Below, piece by piece: positions 35,860-47,319 of a stretch of 61,677 nucleotides of DNA. Both the position numbers and the translations under genes were made by a program. Where the stretch lies: NCBI GenBank assembly GCA_033297205.1, contig MU859266.1, forward strand, positions 1 through 61,677, in the 5' to 3' direction. Numbering within the stretch: position 1 is the stretch's first letter; the number at the start of each line of letters is the position of its first letter. The notes under the pieces were generated by a model. The model did not search any database. It saw nothing but the letters and a program-made list of their open reading frames with translations, and was not told the DNA's origin. This DNA comes from Pseudoneurospora amorphoporcata (Eukaryota > Ascomycota > Sordariomycetes > Sordariales > Sordariaceae).

Positions 35860-38423
35860 AAGACTAGCTGGGATGGGTTTCCTTGGGGTATAGCCTGATG
35901 GTACACATATTGCGCAACGCCTAGTTTGACATGATGCAGCCAGAAATGGCAGGGAACAAGAGCCGGACTGGAGGAAGAATGATACGCCTATTACGCGTCT
36001 TGTCGCTTCAAGAAGGGCTTTTCCAAAGGACGTTAGATGTAAAGTTAGAGGTAGGGGGGAAGATAAAAGTTGTGCTACAAGATAGAATGGTTTTCCCAAA
36101 TTCGAGATTCTCCTTTTTTTTCTGCTTTCTTCCTTATTACCCGACTGGAGTGTGGATTGGAGCGGGTTTTCTGGTCGCGTGTGGCATAATGTGCCTCGGT
36201 CTCAATCGGGACAGCGTCAGACCACCGCATCAGAGGCAGGAGATATATAGAAAGAAGTTGCCTCCACATCTGTAGATTGAGGCTCTGCAAATCGATCAAA
36301 TTTGATATCGTGAACATGTTTTGTGAAAGAATCGACGTAAAAAGAAAACGTTAAATGCTTCCCCGCAACAAGAGCGCAAATGACACGAGAGGGGAAAGCG
36401 CCTAGAACGGCCAGGTCGGGGACGATCTAGGGGAGGGGCACCGATGGGTGGGCGAGACGAAGGATTCTTGGCGAAACAACCTTAATTCGATGTCACTCCT
36501 TGGAGCGAAACAACACCAAGCACCTCCACGACCTCCCCTGGCACCTTTGCTTCGTTCGTTCTATTGACAGAGAGATTCCGTCCGGATTTGGGAACCTCTG
36601 CTTGCACAGTTTCATTTCTAAGGTAACGTTCGAAGCGATATGTCGTAGTTAACCCCAACCAATCGCGAGCCATGAATCCAGTCCGACACTGTAAGTTGAG
36701 CCGCCCGCGGCGCGCGCGATTTTTCCGTTTCCCGCTGTTTCAAATCAACCGCGCGGTCATCGTTCCCTCTGCATCCACACATCACCAACCCCGGCCTTGT
36801 TGACAAAGAAGAGAGAGGAGGCCTCCCGAAGAGTTCCCTTTTGCAAGTTTTCATCCATGTATCAATGCCACGTGCTATTACCATCTCGGGTTGGGAAACT
36901 CGAAGGATTCAATAGAGCGGGTGGCAGTGCTGATACAACTGACGAAATGCAGTGTTGCAGATCAAGGGACCAGGACCAGCAGATAAGCTTCCACTTCACA
37001 TACACACACACACATGCAAGTTGGGTCTTCCAATGCCGTGCTGAAGCAGGGCCTGTCCCGGTTGCAACGGGAATGTTCAAGTATGCAGTCTGAGCGAGAA
37101 GAGCTCGAGGACCTCAACCTCAACCACCTCACCCAGCAAGCATGCCCGGACAGTGGGAGATACGATGGATCATGGATCATCGGTGGGATGGATGAGATGA
37201 GCTTTATGCCGACAGACAAACAAGAACTTGTCATCGAGACAATCTTGCTTCCGGCTTCCAACATAGCCGGGCAGTCGCGTGCTCTAGTCCAGTTCCATCT
37301 CTCGGGTCTCGAACCCAGTGCGGCGAGCTGGAGGTACTGGAGCTTGAACGAGCAAGGCTGGCAAGCTCAAAGCTACCCCCCCCAACTCCTTTTCATCCTC
37401 CGAGTGGTTGAGATTTCGGGATTCCTAGGTATTCTGGACATTGGAATGCTGATGGGCCGTGAATACTGCTGCCTTGTGTGGAGGGTCCTGTTTGCTGGAT
37501 GGGTGCGCTTGTCTGCTTGTCTCTAGTCGGCATCACCGACAGGTGCTTTGGTGTGAATGGGCCATCTTTCATCCCATGTCCAAATGTCTTTACAACTCGC
37601 CGGTACAATTGAAACTCGACAGTGTCGTTTTGCAAGTCCATCGCGAATTCCACCTGCTTGTCTTTCTTAACTTACTATCACTAGACCGTGCACAACCCAG
37701 TGGGGTGCAGTGAAGCCATGACCCAGGCTCAAGCTCGGGCTCATGCTCAAGGAGCGTTATTGCTTCATGCATGCATCATGCTCACTCAGTACAGCGGCTT
37801 CCAGACCATCAAAGCTCATTGCTGCTTTGTGTCAGTCTATCTGCTGTCAGATGCTGTGATTCGGGGCAGGGCCTTGAACCCAGTCAGAAATCCCCCCAAG
37901 CGCGAGAGGCTTACCATCATGATCCATCCACGAAGATTGGAAGTCGGCTTTAAGGTTTACAGAGAATGACAGGCTTTGATGGGAGTTTCTCCCTCCTAGC
38001 GTGACTGGTTGGCCTCTTGTTCTTCGTCTTCGGGATTTGATCCTCCCGCCAGACACCAGTGGCACTCGGATATATAACTATAACCGACCCAGACAGCTCG
38101 ACGTCTCATCAGGATATCGAACTGCTTATGAGGGCTCTTTGACCGGAGACTAGGACCTCTCACAGTTCTATTGTTTGCAGTGGTTGGTGGTGGTGTTTTT
38201 TTCATCGTCTACACTCTTACACTCGCTCTTTTCTCTTCACCGACCGATCACCCATTCATAGGTATATTCTTTGCCGTACTTTACCCTCCTCACCTACCGT
38301 CTTCCATCTTCCCTCTCCTTTCTTTTATCCCTTCCTTCACCTCTCTCCCGTAAGATATCCTTCCATGTCTTTATCCTTCTACCCCAGGAAAGCAGGCCCC
38401 TGGACATAGAACATAAAGGCAAC
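35860..38423. other. Intergenic and promoter of hak-1
   Basis: 2.5 kb with no supportable gene. It contains a CA microsatellite near 37000-37016 and a CT-rich leader at 38190-38420. The frame of hak-1 stays open upstream to 38271, so translation could start earlier, but the ATG at 38424 is taken. Confidence 0.5.
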
Positions 38424-38427
38424 ATGG

Positions 38428-38479
<52 letters not shown>

Positions 38480-41214
38480 CGTACCCAACGCCCCCAAGGC
38501 AAACCCCAGTCCCAATCCCAATCCCAATCCCACGACCATCAGGATCGAAGAACCCTCCTTCCAAAAAGACTCTGACGATCCCGACCGGGAGCCCCAGACC
38601 ACCGGTGTCTCAACGGGCATCAACTTGCGCTCGCGCGGCAGCTCCATATCCAGCTCGCACCGCCCGGAGCTAGTCGGCGGCGTATTCAACCCGCGCAGCA
38701 TCATCTCTCGCGGGAAAAGACCGGCCGAAGGTACATGTAGTCGCTCTTCGCACGATGGGGCTGCCTCGAACGGGCACTCGCATCTTGATATCGAGGAGGG
38801 CGATGATTGGAAGGGTGGGTATGAGAAGAAGAAGCAGGTGTTTAAGGGACGGACGTTGTTGTGGCTGGCTTATCAGTCCGTCGGTGTGATTTATGGGGAT
38901 ATTGGGACGAGGTGCGTGATGGGATGCTTATCCCCCAGCCCTTTTTGCTTTGGATTGTCTGGCCTGTTGAAATGACATGCTAACCACCTTGTTTTCTGCC
39001 GTGCAGCCCGCTTTACGTGTTCTCATCGACCTTCACTGCTCCGCCCTCGCACGCGGATTTGCTCCAGGTTCTCTCGGTTGTTATTTGGTCCATCACCATT
39101 CTCGTCACGTTCAAGTACATCTTTGTCATTCTTCATGCGGATAATGAGGGTGAAGGCGGTACCTTCAGTTGCTACTCTTTGCTCACCCGGTTTGTGAGTG
39201 CAGCCTTTTTCCTTTTTCCTTCACTCTATACTGGCCATTATCTGGGCGTTAACACATGATGCAGGCCAACATTACCGAGCGCGATCCGCGAGAACAAGTG
39301 ACTGTCCGAATGGAAAGACATCGGACCAACGACCTCCAACCCCCTACCCGCGGTTTGCGCGCCAAACTCGAAGGGAGCAGGTTCACCCATAGTCTTCTCA
39401 AAGTCATTGGTGTCTTGGCGGTGTCCATGGTCATGTCTGACGGTGTTCTGACGCCCGCTCAGTCGGTTCTCGGTGCAGTTCAGGGATTGTCAGTCGTCAA
39501 ACCTGATATCTCCAAGTCCACTGTCACCGGCACAACTTGCAGTATCCTAATCCTTTTATTCTTGATCCAACCACTGGGTACATCCAAACTGGCTACCACA
39601 TTTGCGCCCATCGTCATCGTCTGGCTGGGTTTGAACTTTTCCTTTGGTATCTACAACCTGGTCACATTCGACTGGACCGTCTTGAAGGCTTTAAACCCCT
39701 ATTTTGCCTTGCAGTTTTTCATGCAGCACAAAACGCGCGCTTGGAGAATGCTTGGCGGTGTTCTTCTGTCCTTCACTGGCGTCGAGGCACTCTTTGCCGA
39801 CTTGGGAGCGTTCAGTCTTGGTGCTATCCAACTCAGCTGGATGTGCTACACCTACCCCTGTCTGCTATTGGCATATATCGGACAAGCGGCCTACATCAGC
39901 CATGACCCGGATGCCTACACGAACCCCTTCTTCAACGCGACGCCTCCTGGAACCCTGTACCCAAGTCTGGTTGTTGCCATTCTCGCTGCCATAGTAGCCA
40001 GCCAGGCCATGATCACGGCAACCTTCCAACTCATCAGTCAGATCATGAAGCTTTCCTACTGCCCGCAGGTCAAAGTGGTGCACACCTCGCGGACCTTCCA
40101 TGGACAGATGTACGTTCCTTTTGTCAACTGGCTACTCATGCTGGGCGCCATCCTTGTCACCGCCGTTTACGGAGACACCGTCAAGCTAGGACATGCTTAC
40201 GGCGTGTGCGTCATGTTTGTCACCTTCTTCGACACTTGCATGGTCACGCTCGTCTCTCTCTTTGTCTGGAGGCTGTCGCCTTTCCTTGTGGTTGTCCCCT
40301 GGCTAGTGTTCGCTTCCGTCGACGGGCTCTACCTCTCAGCCGCGCTGATCAAGGTCCCCGAAGGCGCGTGGTTCACGCTCACGCTTTCCGGCATCCTAGC
40401 CTCGCTGTTCCTGCTCTGGCGCTTTGGCAAGGAGAACCAGTGGCGCGCCGAGGCCGAAGACCGATTCAAGCCGTCACATCTCATCATCAAGGACGACAAT
40501 GAGGATGGTCGTCTACGGCTGCAGCCAGTATGGGGAGGCGACCCGCTCAGCTCGATCCGCGGATTTGGCATCTTCTTTGACAAGACGGGTGTGATGACGC
40601 CTGCCGTGTTCACGCACTACGTGACCAAGTTTGTCGCGATCCCGGAAGTGGCCGTGTTTTTCCACCTGCATCCCGTCGAAGCGCCGACCGTGTTGCCAGA
40701 GGAGCGGTATGCTGTCTCGCACTTCACAGCGGTGCCAGGGTGTTATAGGCTGGTGATCAAGCATGGCTTCATGGATGAAGTGATAAGTCCTGACTTGGCG
40801 GCCTTGATCTACGAACAAATCAGACGGTTTGTGGTGAGGCAGGCTATCGAAAGGGCAAGAGCCTTGGAGAAGTTGAGGACGGGTGAGGATACCTGTACGG
40901 ACTGCAAAGGGGAGGGGAAAGCCACAGAGGGGGAGCCTTCTCACCAGAGAGATCCTGACGGCGTGCAATTCCCCATGGAGCTCCGTGATGAAAATGCGGC
41001 GGCAGAGCTGGGTCGTCTTGATGGTGCGTATGCTTCCAAGATTCTTTACGTGGTTGGGAAGGAGCAAATGAGGATCAAGACCGGTGCGCCGGTTGCTCGG
41101 AGATTCATGTTGTCGGTGTTCTTGTGGATCAGGGATAACACGCGGGCAAAGATTGCGAATTTGCGCTTGGCCGTGGATCGGGTGGTCGAGGTAGGCTTTG
41201 TCAAGGAGATTTGA
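38424..41214 (+). CDS. hak-1: High-affinity K+ transporter, HAK/KUP/KT family
   Basis: Plasma-membrane K+ (H+-coupled) uptake system. Exons are 38424-38911, 39007-39193 and 39265-41214, with introns of 95 and 71 bp; 874 aa, close to Neurospora HAK1. The signature GVIYGDIGT|SPLYVFSS is split by the first intron. Other family segments are GVLTPAQSVLGAVQGL, FTGVEALFADLGAFS, GQAAYISHDPDAY, and a hydrophilic C-terminal domain from about residue 600 containing FFDKTGVMTPAVF. About 12 membrane segments are expected between residues ~150 and 590. The N-terminus is low-complexity: 17 consecutive Asn from an AAC repeat, then a PNPNPN run and Ser/Arg-rich sequence, probably cytosolic and disordered. Confidence 0.93.
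38430..38480 (+). repeat. (AAC)17 repeat encoding poly-Asn
   Basis: Seventeen perfect AAC codons at residues 3-19 of the K+ transporter. A pure trinucleotide array, so length polymorphism between strains is likely. Confidence 0.95.
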
Positions 41215-41503
41215 AGGGATTCCAGGTTTGCACGATGGTGGGGCTTGTCTAAGAGATTAACGACGAGATAAATGGAGGTGGAAGTGGCGGCAGGATCATG
41301 AGTTCGGCAAGTTGTCACACAGCAAGAAGTGCAAAGAGGAAGGTCCGAATGCATGTCTTTTTGTGGCCCTCTCTTGCACATTTAACAGGGAGGAAGGCAC
41401 ACAGAGCAGACCTTCCTTCCAATGCACAAACTTGACTGACCCGGGAGCTCTTTCCTCGCACGCTCCTAGGAAGGAAAAGTCGCGCCGTACGTCATTCCCA
41501 ATT
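41215..41503. other. Intergenic, hak-1 3' end
   Basis: Short stretch with the hak-1 3' UTR and no gene. It leads directly into the tandem repeat upstream of msh-4. Confidence 0.5.
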
Positions 41504-41960
41504 GTGGCAGCGTCAACTTGCACCCCGCCTTCAAGGTCTGCCTGGTCAACAAGACGCGTTTTTCATCTTTGCACTTTCTCCAGATTCTGAGAATCTCCAA
41601 CTCCCTTCGCCTTTACTCCCACTCCGTTGTGGCAGCATCAACTTCTTCACCTCGCCTTTCTCCCCGTTGCACTTTCTACAGATTCTCGCCCAAGTGTGAA
41701 TAGTCTCCAACTCCCGTTGCCTTTACTCTCACGCGGCAGCGTCAACTCATCAACCTCACCCCTCCATCTCATCGTCGCACTTCTCCAGCTTCTCACCCAA
41801 GTGTGAACAAGCACAGCATTCGAGCAACTCTAACCTCCTTTGTTCTTACTCGTTTGTGGCAGCGTCAACTTCACCACGCCCTCCCAACTCAAGACGCGTT
41901 CATCGTCGCCCTTTCCCAGATCCTCACTCCAGTCTCACCAACCACATCACCCACCTCAAC
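41504..41960 (+). repeat. Four-copy imperfect tandem repeat upstream of MSH4
   Basis: Units begin at 41504, 41629, 41733 and 41856 (spacing 125, 104, 123 bp). Each opens with (GT)GGCAGCRTCAACT and continues through a CCTCGCCTTTCTCC-like stretch, a TTGCACTTTCTCCAGATTCT-like stretch and, in copies 1-3, an ACTCC...CCTTTACTC tail. Copies 2 and 3 share CCCAAGTGTGAA. The array ends about 50 bp before the MSH4 start, so it is probably 5' UTR or core promoter. Confidence 0.82.
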
Positions 41961-42012
41961 CTTCCATCTTTGCCCCTGCTCTACTACATCTAATCAAGAT
42001 CCATCCGTCGCC

Positions 42013-45000
42013 ATGGACGAAGGCGTTCCTGATCAGAGTCGGTTTCCTCGCGCACAGTCTGATGACTGGCGCAGGAGAGCCATTTCCGGCGCTGCTATCG
42101 AAGGTGACCAACGCCATCAAATCTTCACTGCAGCACCAGCGCGTGTAGAGGGAGGTTTTATCCCGCCCAGACAGACCGGGCCCCTTCACAATACGGCCGT
42201 TGAGCTGTTTCAACCTCCACATCTACCATCCTACTACACTCCCGTCCAGGGGCAGTATGACTGGCAAGAGTTTCCACTTGGAGGGAGGCAGGTCGGGCCC
42301 GGATACCCCGTTCCTTCGTACCATAGTCATGAGCATTACTTGCCTACTACCCATGGTACGACATCAAGTCCAGACCCAAACCTATCCAAGCTTTTAAGAC
42401 TAACTTCTTTGTGACAGACAACCACACAGTGAATCATGGCCAGGGACAACACACTCCCCAGACTCCAATCACCGGTCCTCGTACCTATGAATTCAGCTAT
42501 GCTCCCGGGTATGGGCCCCAGGACAATTCCAATCCAAGCTCTAACGGGAACTCCCCGAAAGCGCCGTACCCCGATATGAGCATCACAGCCCCAAGCCCTG
42601 TTTCGAGCTCGCCTTGCTTTGACACCAATATTTCTGCGAACTCTCCCGCCACACATGGTCAATATCAGCCTAGGCTTTCACCGCCAAGTGGGCCCCGAAC
42701 TCCTAGTGAACAGGTGTTAAACCCTTCTCCGCGTACAACCTTCAGTTCGTCTTCCTATCATCTGGATGGGGAACAACAAGAAAGCGAGCATGACGCAAGA
42801 AATCCCAGAGCGAGCTACTCAAAGCCGGCTGCTCCAAGCTTATACACAAAGTCACCCCTGTCCATGCTTTTCGCACCAACCGTGTATCAGCAGAAAGGCA
42901 CATCCAACTCATTGGATGATCGCGCTACAAAGAGTCGCGCGATGAGCACGAGATCAACCTTGCTCACGCCCGTGCTGAGTGACTCCGAGCCTGACTCGGA
43001 TACTGAAGGGCAATTAGTGTCGGTTCCCAAGAACATAGGTCGCATCATTTCGTCAGTTGCCCAATCACCAGCTCCAACAGTGAGTTCCGAGGAAAGCGAT
43101 CGCGTCATCTGCGCCATAGCAGAAGGTCGCTGTGCGGAGGTGGTGGCCATGGCAGTCGTCAATATCAGCACGGGACAAGTGGATCTAGCAAGAGTTCTGA
43201 ACAATGACAGGCAGTTGTACCGACCATTGGCAGATACGTTGTGCAAGTTGCCGGTAAACCCTGAAAAGTTCATCGTTGTCGACAGCGTCGACAACGAAAG
43301 CGGCTTGTCTTTGCTGGTTACCTGTTTGGAAGAGGACTTCCCAGGAGTTCCTGTAGTGCCTTGGGCAAGGGAACATTGGAAGGAGAAAAAAGGGATCGAG
43401 TTGATTGAGCGCTTTGCACTTCGAGATCAAGTGCTAGCCCTTAAGTCAGATCTTGACGGTGACTACTACACTGCATGTGCCTTTTCGGCTGCTATGAAGT
43501 ATCTACAGAACGTTCTAAACATCCATTTTGTCAGCAACTCCCTTCGAATTAGGTGCATTCATGCACACAACACCATGGCGATAGATCGCACTACTGTTGC
43601 CTCGTTGGAGCTGCTACACAACACACGACGAGCTACTTCAAAGATGTCGACGCTGTTTGGTATTTTGAATAATACCCTAACCCCTCAAGGACACCGCTTG
43701 CTACGCGCAACACTCCTGCAGCCGAGCACCGACGAGGAAGAGATTACAGAACGGCATAAAGCAGTCGAGGAGTTGTCTGCCAACGAAGAGCTCTTTAGCA
43801 AGTTGCGCAAAGCTCTTAAAGAGCTTGATCGCATTGACCTCGAACATCTAGTTGTCTGGGTAAGTTTCTTTCAGCACTCACCGGCCTCTCTCAAATGCTA
43901 ACCCATTCAAAAGATCATCCAGCAACAATCAAACCCTCGCCAGCCTCTGGAAGAAGGTCTTCTTGGGAGTACAAATCAGGGCCCGGCCCTACCAACCCAC
44001 GCGGAGCTTGCCAAAGCGGAACAGGAGTTGAGCAAAATGCTCATGCTGAAGGAATATCTTTGTGGTATCGACGCAGTGCATGATACACTTAAAGCGGCTG
44101 AGTGCAAAAGCCGTCTGTTGAGATGGATCATGGATAAGTTTGCACCGGGGGATATTGCGCCCATCCAGGGCGCCATGGAGGAGACCATGGAGAACGATGC
44201 AAGATACAGCAAAAAGCCTATCGACTCGAGGAATAATCGAATGTGGGCCGTCAAAGTCAGTCCCCCTTGCTTGGTTCGTTTGGTTTGTATTTACGGTGCT
44301 AACATTTGGCCAGGACGGGCGAAATGCCGTGCTTCAACAAGCACGGAGATCATACAAAGATCTTACCGAAGACCTTCATGAGTATTTTGGCATCATCAAC
44401 AACCAGTTCGATCGTAGGTCAATTCCTCTCCAACAAGATTAGGCATTACTGACGCAGCTTAGATCTTCTGGGATATGGCGCACGTCTGCATATGGACGGC
44501 AACCGGCGGTACTACCTGAAGTTCGACTATTCTGATGTCGCAAGTGAGCTGGCAAAGCCCAAATCCGGTGAGAAACTAGCAATCGCCGGCATCGATGTTG
44601 TCAACGACAAGCGTACCAAATCGCATTTCACATGCACGACAGCCGAGCTTCTCCAGAGGAGCAGGGCCATCCAGATCCAGGCAGACATCGCTACCATGCA
44701 GAGCGACAAGATGATCATCGACCTGAAGGAGAGGCTGCAGTGCCATGCGGGCATCATGTTCAAGATCAGCGAGGCTGTTGCACTGCTGGATATGCTCTGC
44801 TCATTTGCACAAGCTGCAACCACCAAGGATTATGTCCGGCCCATAATCAAGGACAGCTTAGTTCTGACAGAGGCACGGAATCCAATTGTGGAGCTACGAA
44901 CGGACAACTACAAGGCGAACCCCGTCTATTCTGGTGATCAATCCCACCGCTTTCAGGTCATCACTGGCGGTAACATGAGTGGTAAAAGCACCTTCATCAA

Positions 45001-45944
45001 ATCGATTGCCCTTATCCAAATCATGGCACAGATGGGGTCTTTTGTTCCTGCACAAACAGCTTCTATCTCAATTTGTGATAGAGTATTTGCCAGAGTCTCC
45101 ACAGATGATTGCCCAGAGAACAACCTGGGAACATATGGCGTGGAGATGCGGGAGACAAATGGCATCCTGAGGTATGTTCCCTTTCCCTACAAGACTATGG
45201 CAAGAAAGAACTGACATAACGGCTAGGCAAGCTACAGATAAGAGCTTGGTCATCATTGACGAGCTCGGGCGGGGCACTTCGCCAAGAGATGGTATGGCCC
45301 TCGCCATTTCTACCAGCGAGATATTAATCAGGAGGAGAGCACTCGTCTTATTCGCAACGCATTTCACGACTATTGGTAAGTCCAGTGAACTACTCTTCTT
45401 CCAATCGCCGCTAACGACCTCCGTAACAGCTGCACTTTTGAACAGATGCTACCGAAACAATATCCTCGTGATGAACATTCGATCGCAGTTTCAAGCGGGC
45501 GGCAATTTAACACTGCCGCATACTCTCGCCCCAGGTCTCGTCCAGAACGAGGACTACGGCATCGAACTAGCCCAACTTGTTATTCATAGACCTTTGACGG
45601 ACAAGGCTGAGGAAATCCTCAAAGCCTTGCGTGACAATAGGAGGCGACCGCAGTGGGGAGAACAGAACGCTAGACAGAACAGGATCCTGCGGGGTGTGTA
45701 TGGTCTAATCAGAGATGCTATTAACTCTGACATGGGCGACGCAGCATTCGCGGCGTATATACGCAGGTTGAGGACTGAGTTTGTAATCAAGATTGCTGAC
45801 GTTGCTGGCGAGGTTCGTTCTGCAGAAGCTGACGAGGCTGTGGAAGGTAGCCAAACTGGTCAGAAGCGGTCTGCCGAGGATGATACTGAAGCCGATAGTA
45901 GCACCGAAGATGACGGCAGAGAGAAGCGTAGGAGGGAAGAGTAG
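42013..45944 (+). CDS. msh-4: MSH4, meiotic MutS homologue
   Basis: Partner of MSH5 in the MutS-gamma clamp that stabilises meiotic crossover intermediates in the nucleus. Seven exons (42013-42355, 42418-43859, 43914-44255, 44314-44413, 44463-45171, 45227-45375, 45430-45944), introns of 49-62 bp, 1199 aa. The mismatch-reading domain I is absent, as in MSH4/5. Instead there are ~350 residues of Pro/Ser/Gln-rich disordered sequence. Then come connector and lever regions (SLELLHNTRRATSKMSTLFG, TPQGHRLLRATLLQP) and the ATPase: Walker A GGNMSGKST at about 911, followed by FIKSIALIQIMAQMGSFVPA, a segment that matches MSH4 rather than MSH5. STDDCPENN and Walker B VIIDELGRG follow, then LFATHF. The tail is acidic and basic (DDGREKRRREE). 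The frame is open upstream to 41803, so an earlier start is possible. Confidence 0.88.
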
Positions 45945-46987
45945 GCCACGGAGATGGTCAACACAGCAATGTCTGCAAGGCATGTGTACGAGTAAGTCAA
46001 GGTCATCGGAAGCGGCCTGCCGAGGATGATGATCAGCGTCAGGAAGAAGATATCAGAACCTCGAATGGCACAGGAGGTCAAGGAAGACAGAAACGGAGGA
46101 AGGGAGATTGAGTACAGGCTACGAAGATGGGAGAAAAGGGTATCGCATACTTGGTCGAACATAAGGCTGCCGACTTGTCGAATAGTCGGACATTATTGCT
46201 TTGCTCATGGATTTTGTGAACACTCGGTTCCGACAACAAGGACGAGTGGGAAGTAACTTTTGTAGATACCTTATACTTGTCGGATTACAAAGAAGACTTC
46301 AACAATAAAAGAAGAAGATAACAGAAGAAAAAAGTTTAAACTGTGCGTTGTTCGTCTTTCTCTAGTGTATTGTGAATTATTCGTGGCGATGTTTTTGAAG
46401 ACCGACAACTTACCCACCTGTCTATAACAGGATCTTATATTGGAGGTTGCAAAAGGCGATAACAACAAGGGCTTGGTTCTGAAGTTCCTTGACTAAAGGA
46501 AGGGGAGAAACATAATCCAGGGCACCAGCCTATTTGTAAATACCTGGAAGGGAGTGCCAGTGAATGGGCGGCCCAGGGCACGTCCAGACTTCCAACATCT
46601 TGTCGTGTTTCGTTTCCCACCTCATCATGTCGTTGAACCAATCCTACCTACCTATCTTGAACACCCTAAACTTACCTTATCTTCTCGAACTTCTGCACTC
46701 GGTCGTCGACCCGACCACCCGCGGCGAATACCATAGGTAGCCCGCTACGAACACCCATCACTAACGGACATGGACGTAGATACCTAAGGTAGGTAGGTAG
46801 GTAGAGAGGCAAAAGCATCATTGGCATATGACCGATCATATCATGATGTCTGACCTGGCCATCTATATGATCGATAGGGTAGGTAGCAATGTTTGCAATG
46901 TATAAGGCTGTGCGGGTGCGCCTCTACTGTATATACAACACCACATCACACCACACCCGTGGAAGCGTGGACAGCTTTCGTGGTACT

Positions 46988-47074
<87 letters not shown>

Positions 47075-47319
47075 AAAAATTGTAGTGTAGGTACGTTTCT
47101 CATATCTCATTGTCTAAAGCGAAAAAAAAAATAAAAAAAAAAAATACAGAAACTACGCCGTCCCAACGACCCAGAGCCAAACAGAACCAGAAAAAAAACA
47201 AAAAAAAACAGGCACCTGCTAGCAGCAACTGGCTACAAACAGACAGACAGGCAATACACCAACAGAAACGTATGGAATACACAACCCCCTTTTCACGTCT
47301 CCTCCTCCTTACAGAAAGT
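45945..47319. other. Intergenic between convergent MSH4 and CSC1-like genes
   Basis: No gene. It includes a TAGG microsatellite near 46790-46804, the long poly(A) run at 46989-47070, and further A-rich runs at 47121-47146 and 47190-47211. Confidence 0.55.
46989..47070 (+). repeat. 82-base poly(A) tract
   Basis: Uninterrupted run of A, by far the longest homopolymer in the window. It could be a true homopolymer expansion, the tail of a retroposed sequence, or an assembly artefact. The sequence just 5' of it does not resemble any recognised gene. Confidence 0.9.

Noticed and set aside
37300..37330. tRNA B-box-like sequence on the minus strand
   Set aside because: Contains GGGTTCGAGACC but the T-arm stem does not pair and no A box or acceptor stem is seen at the right distance.
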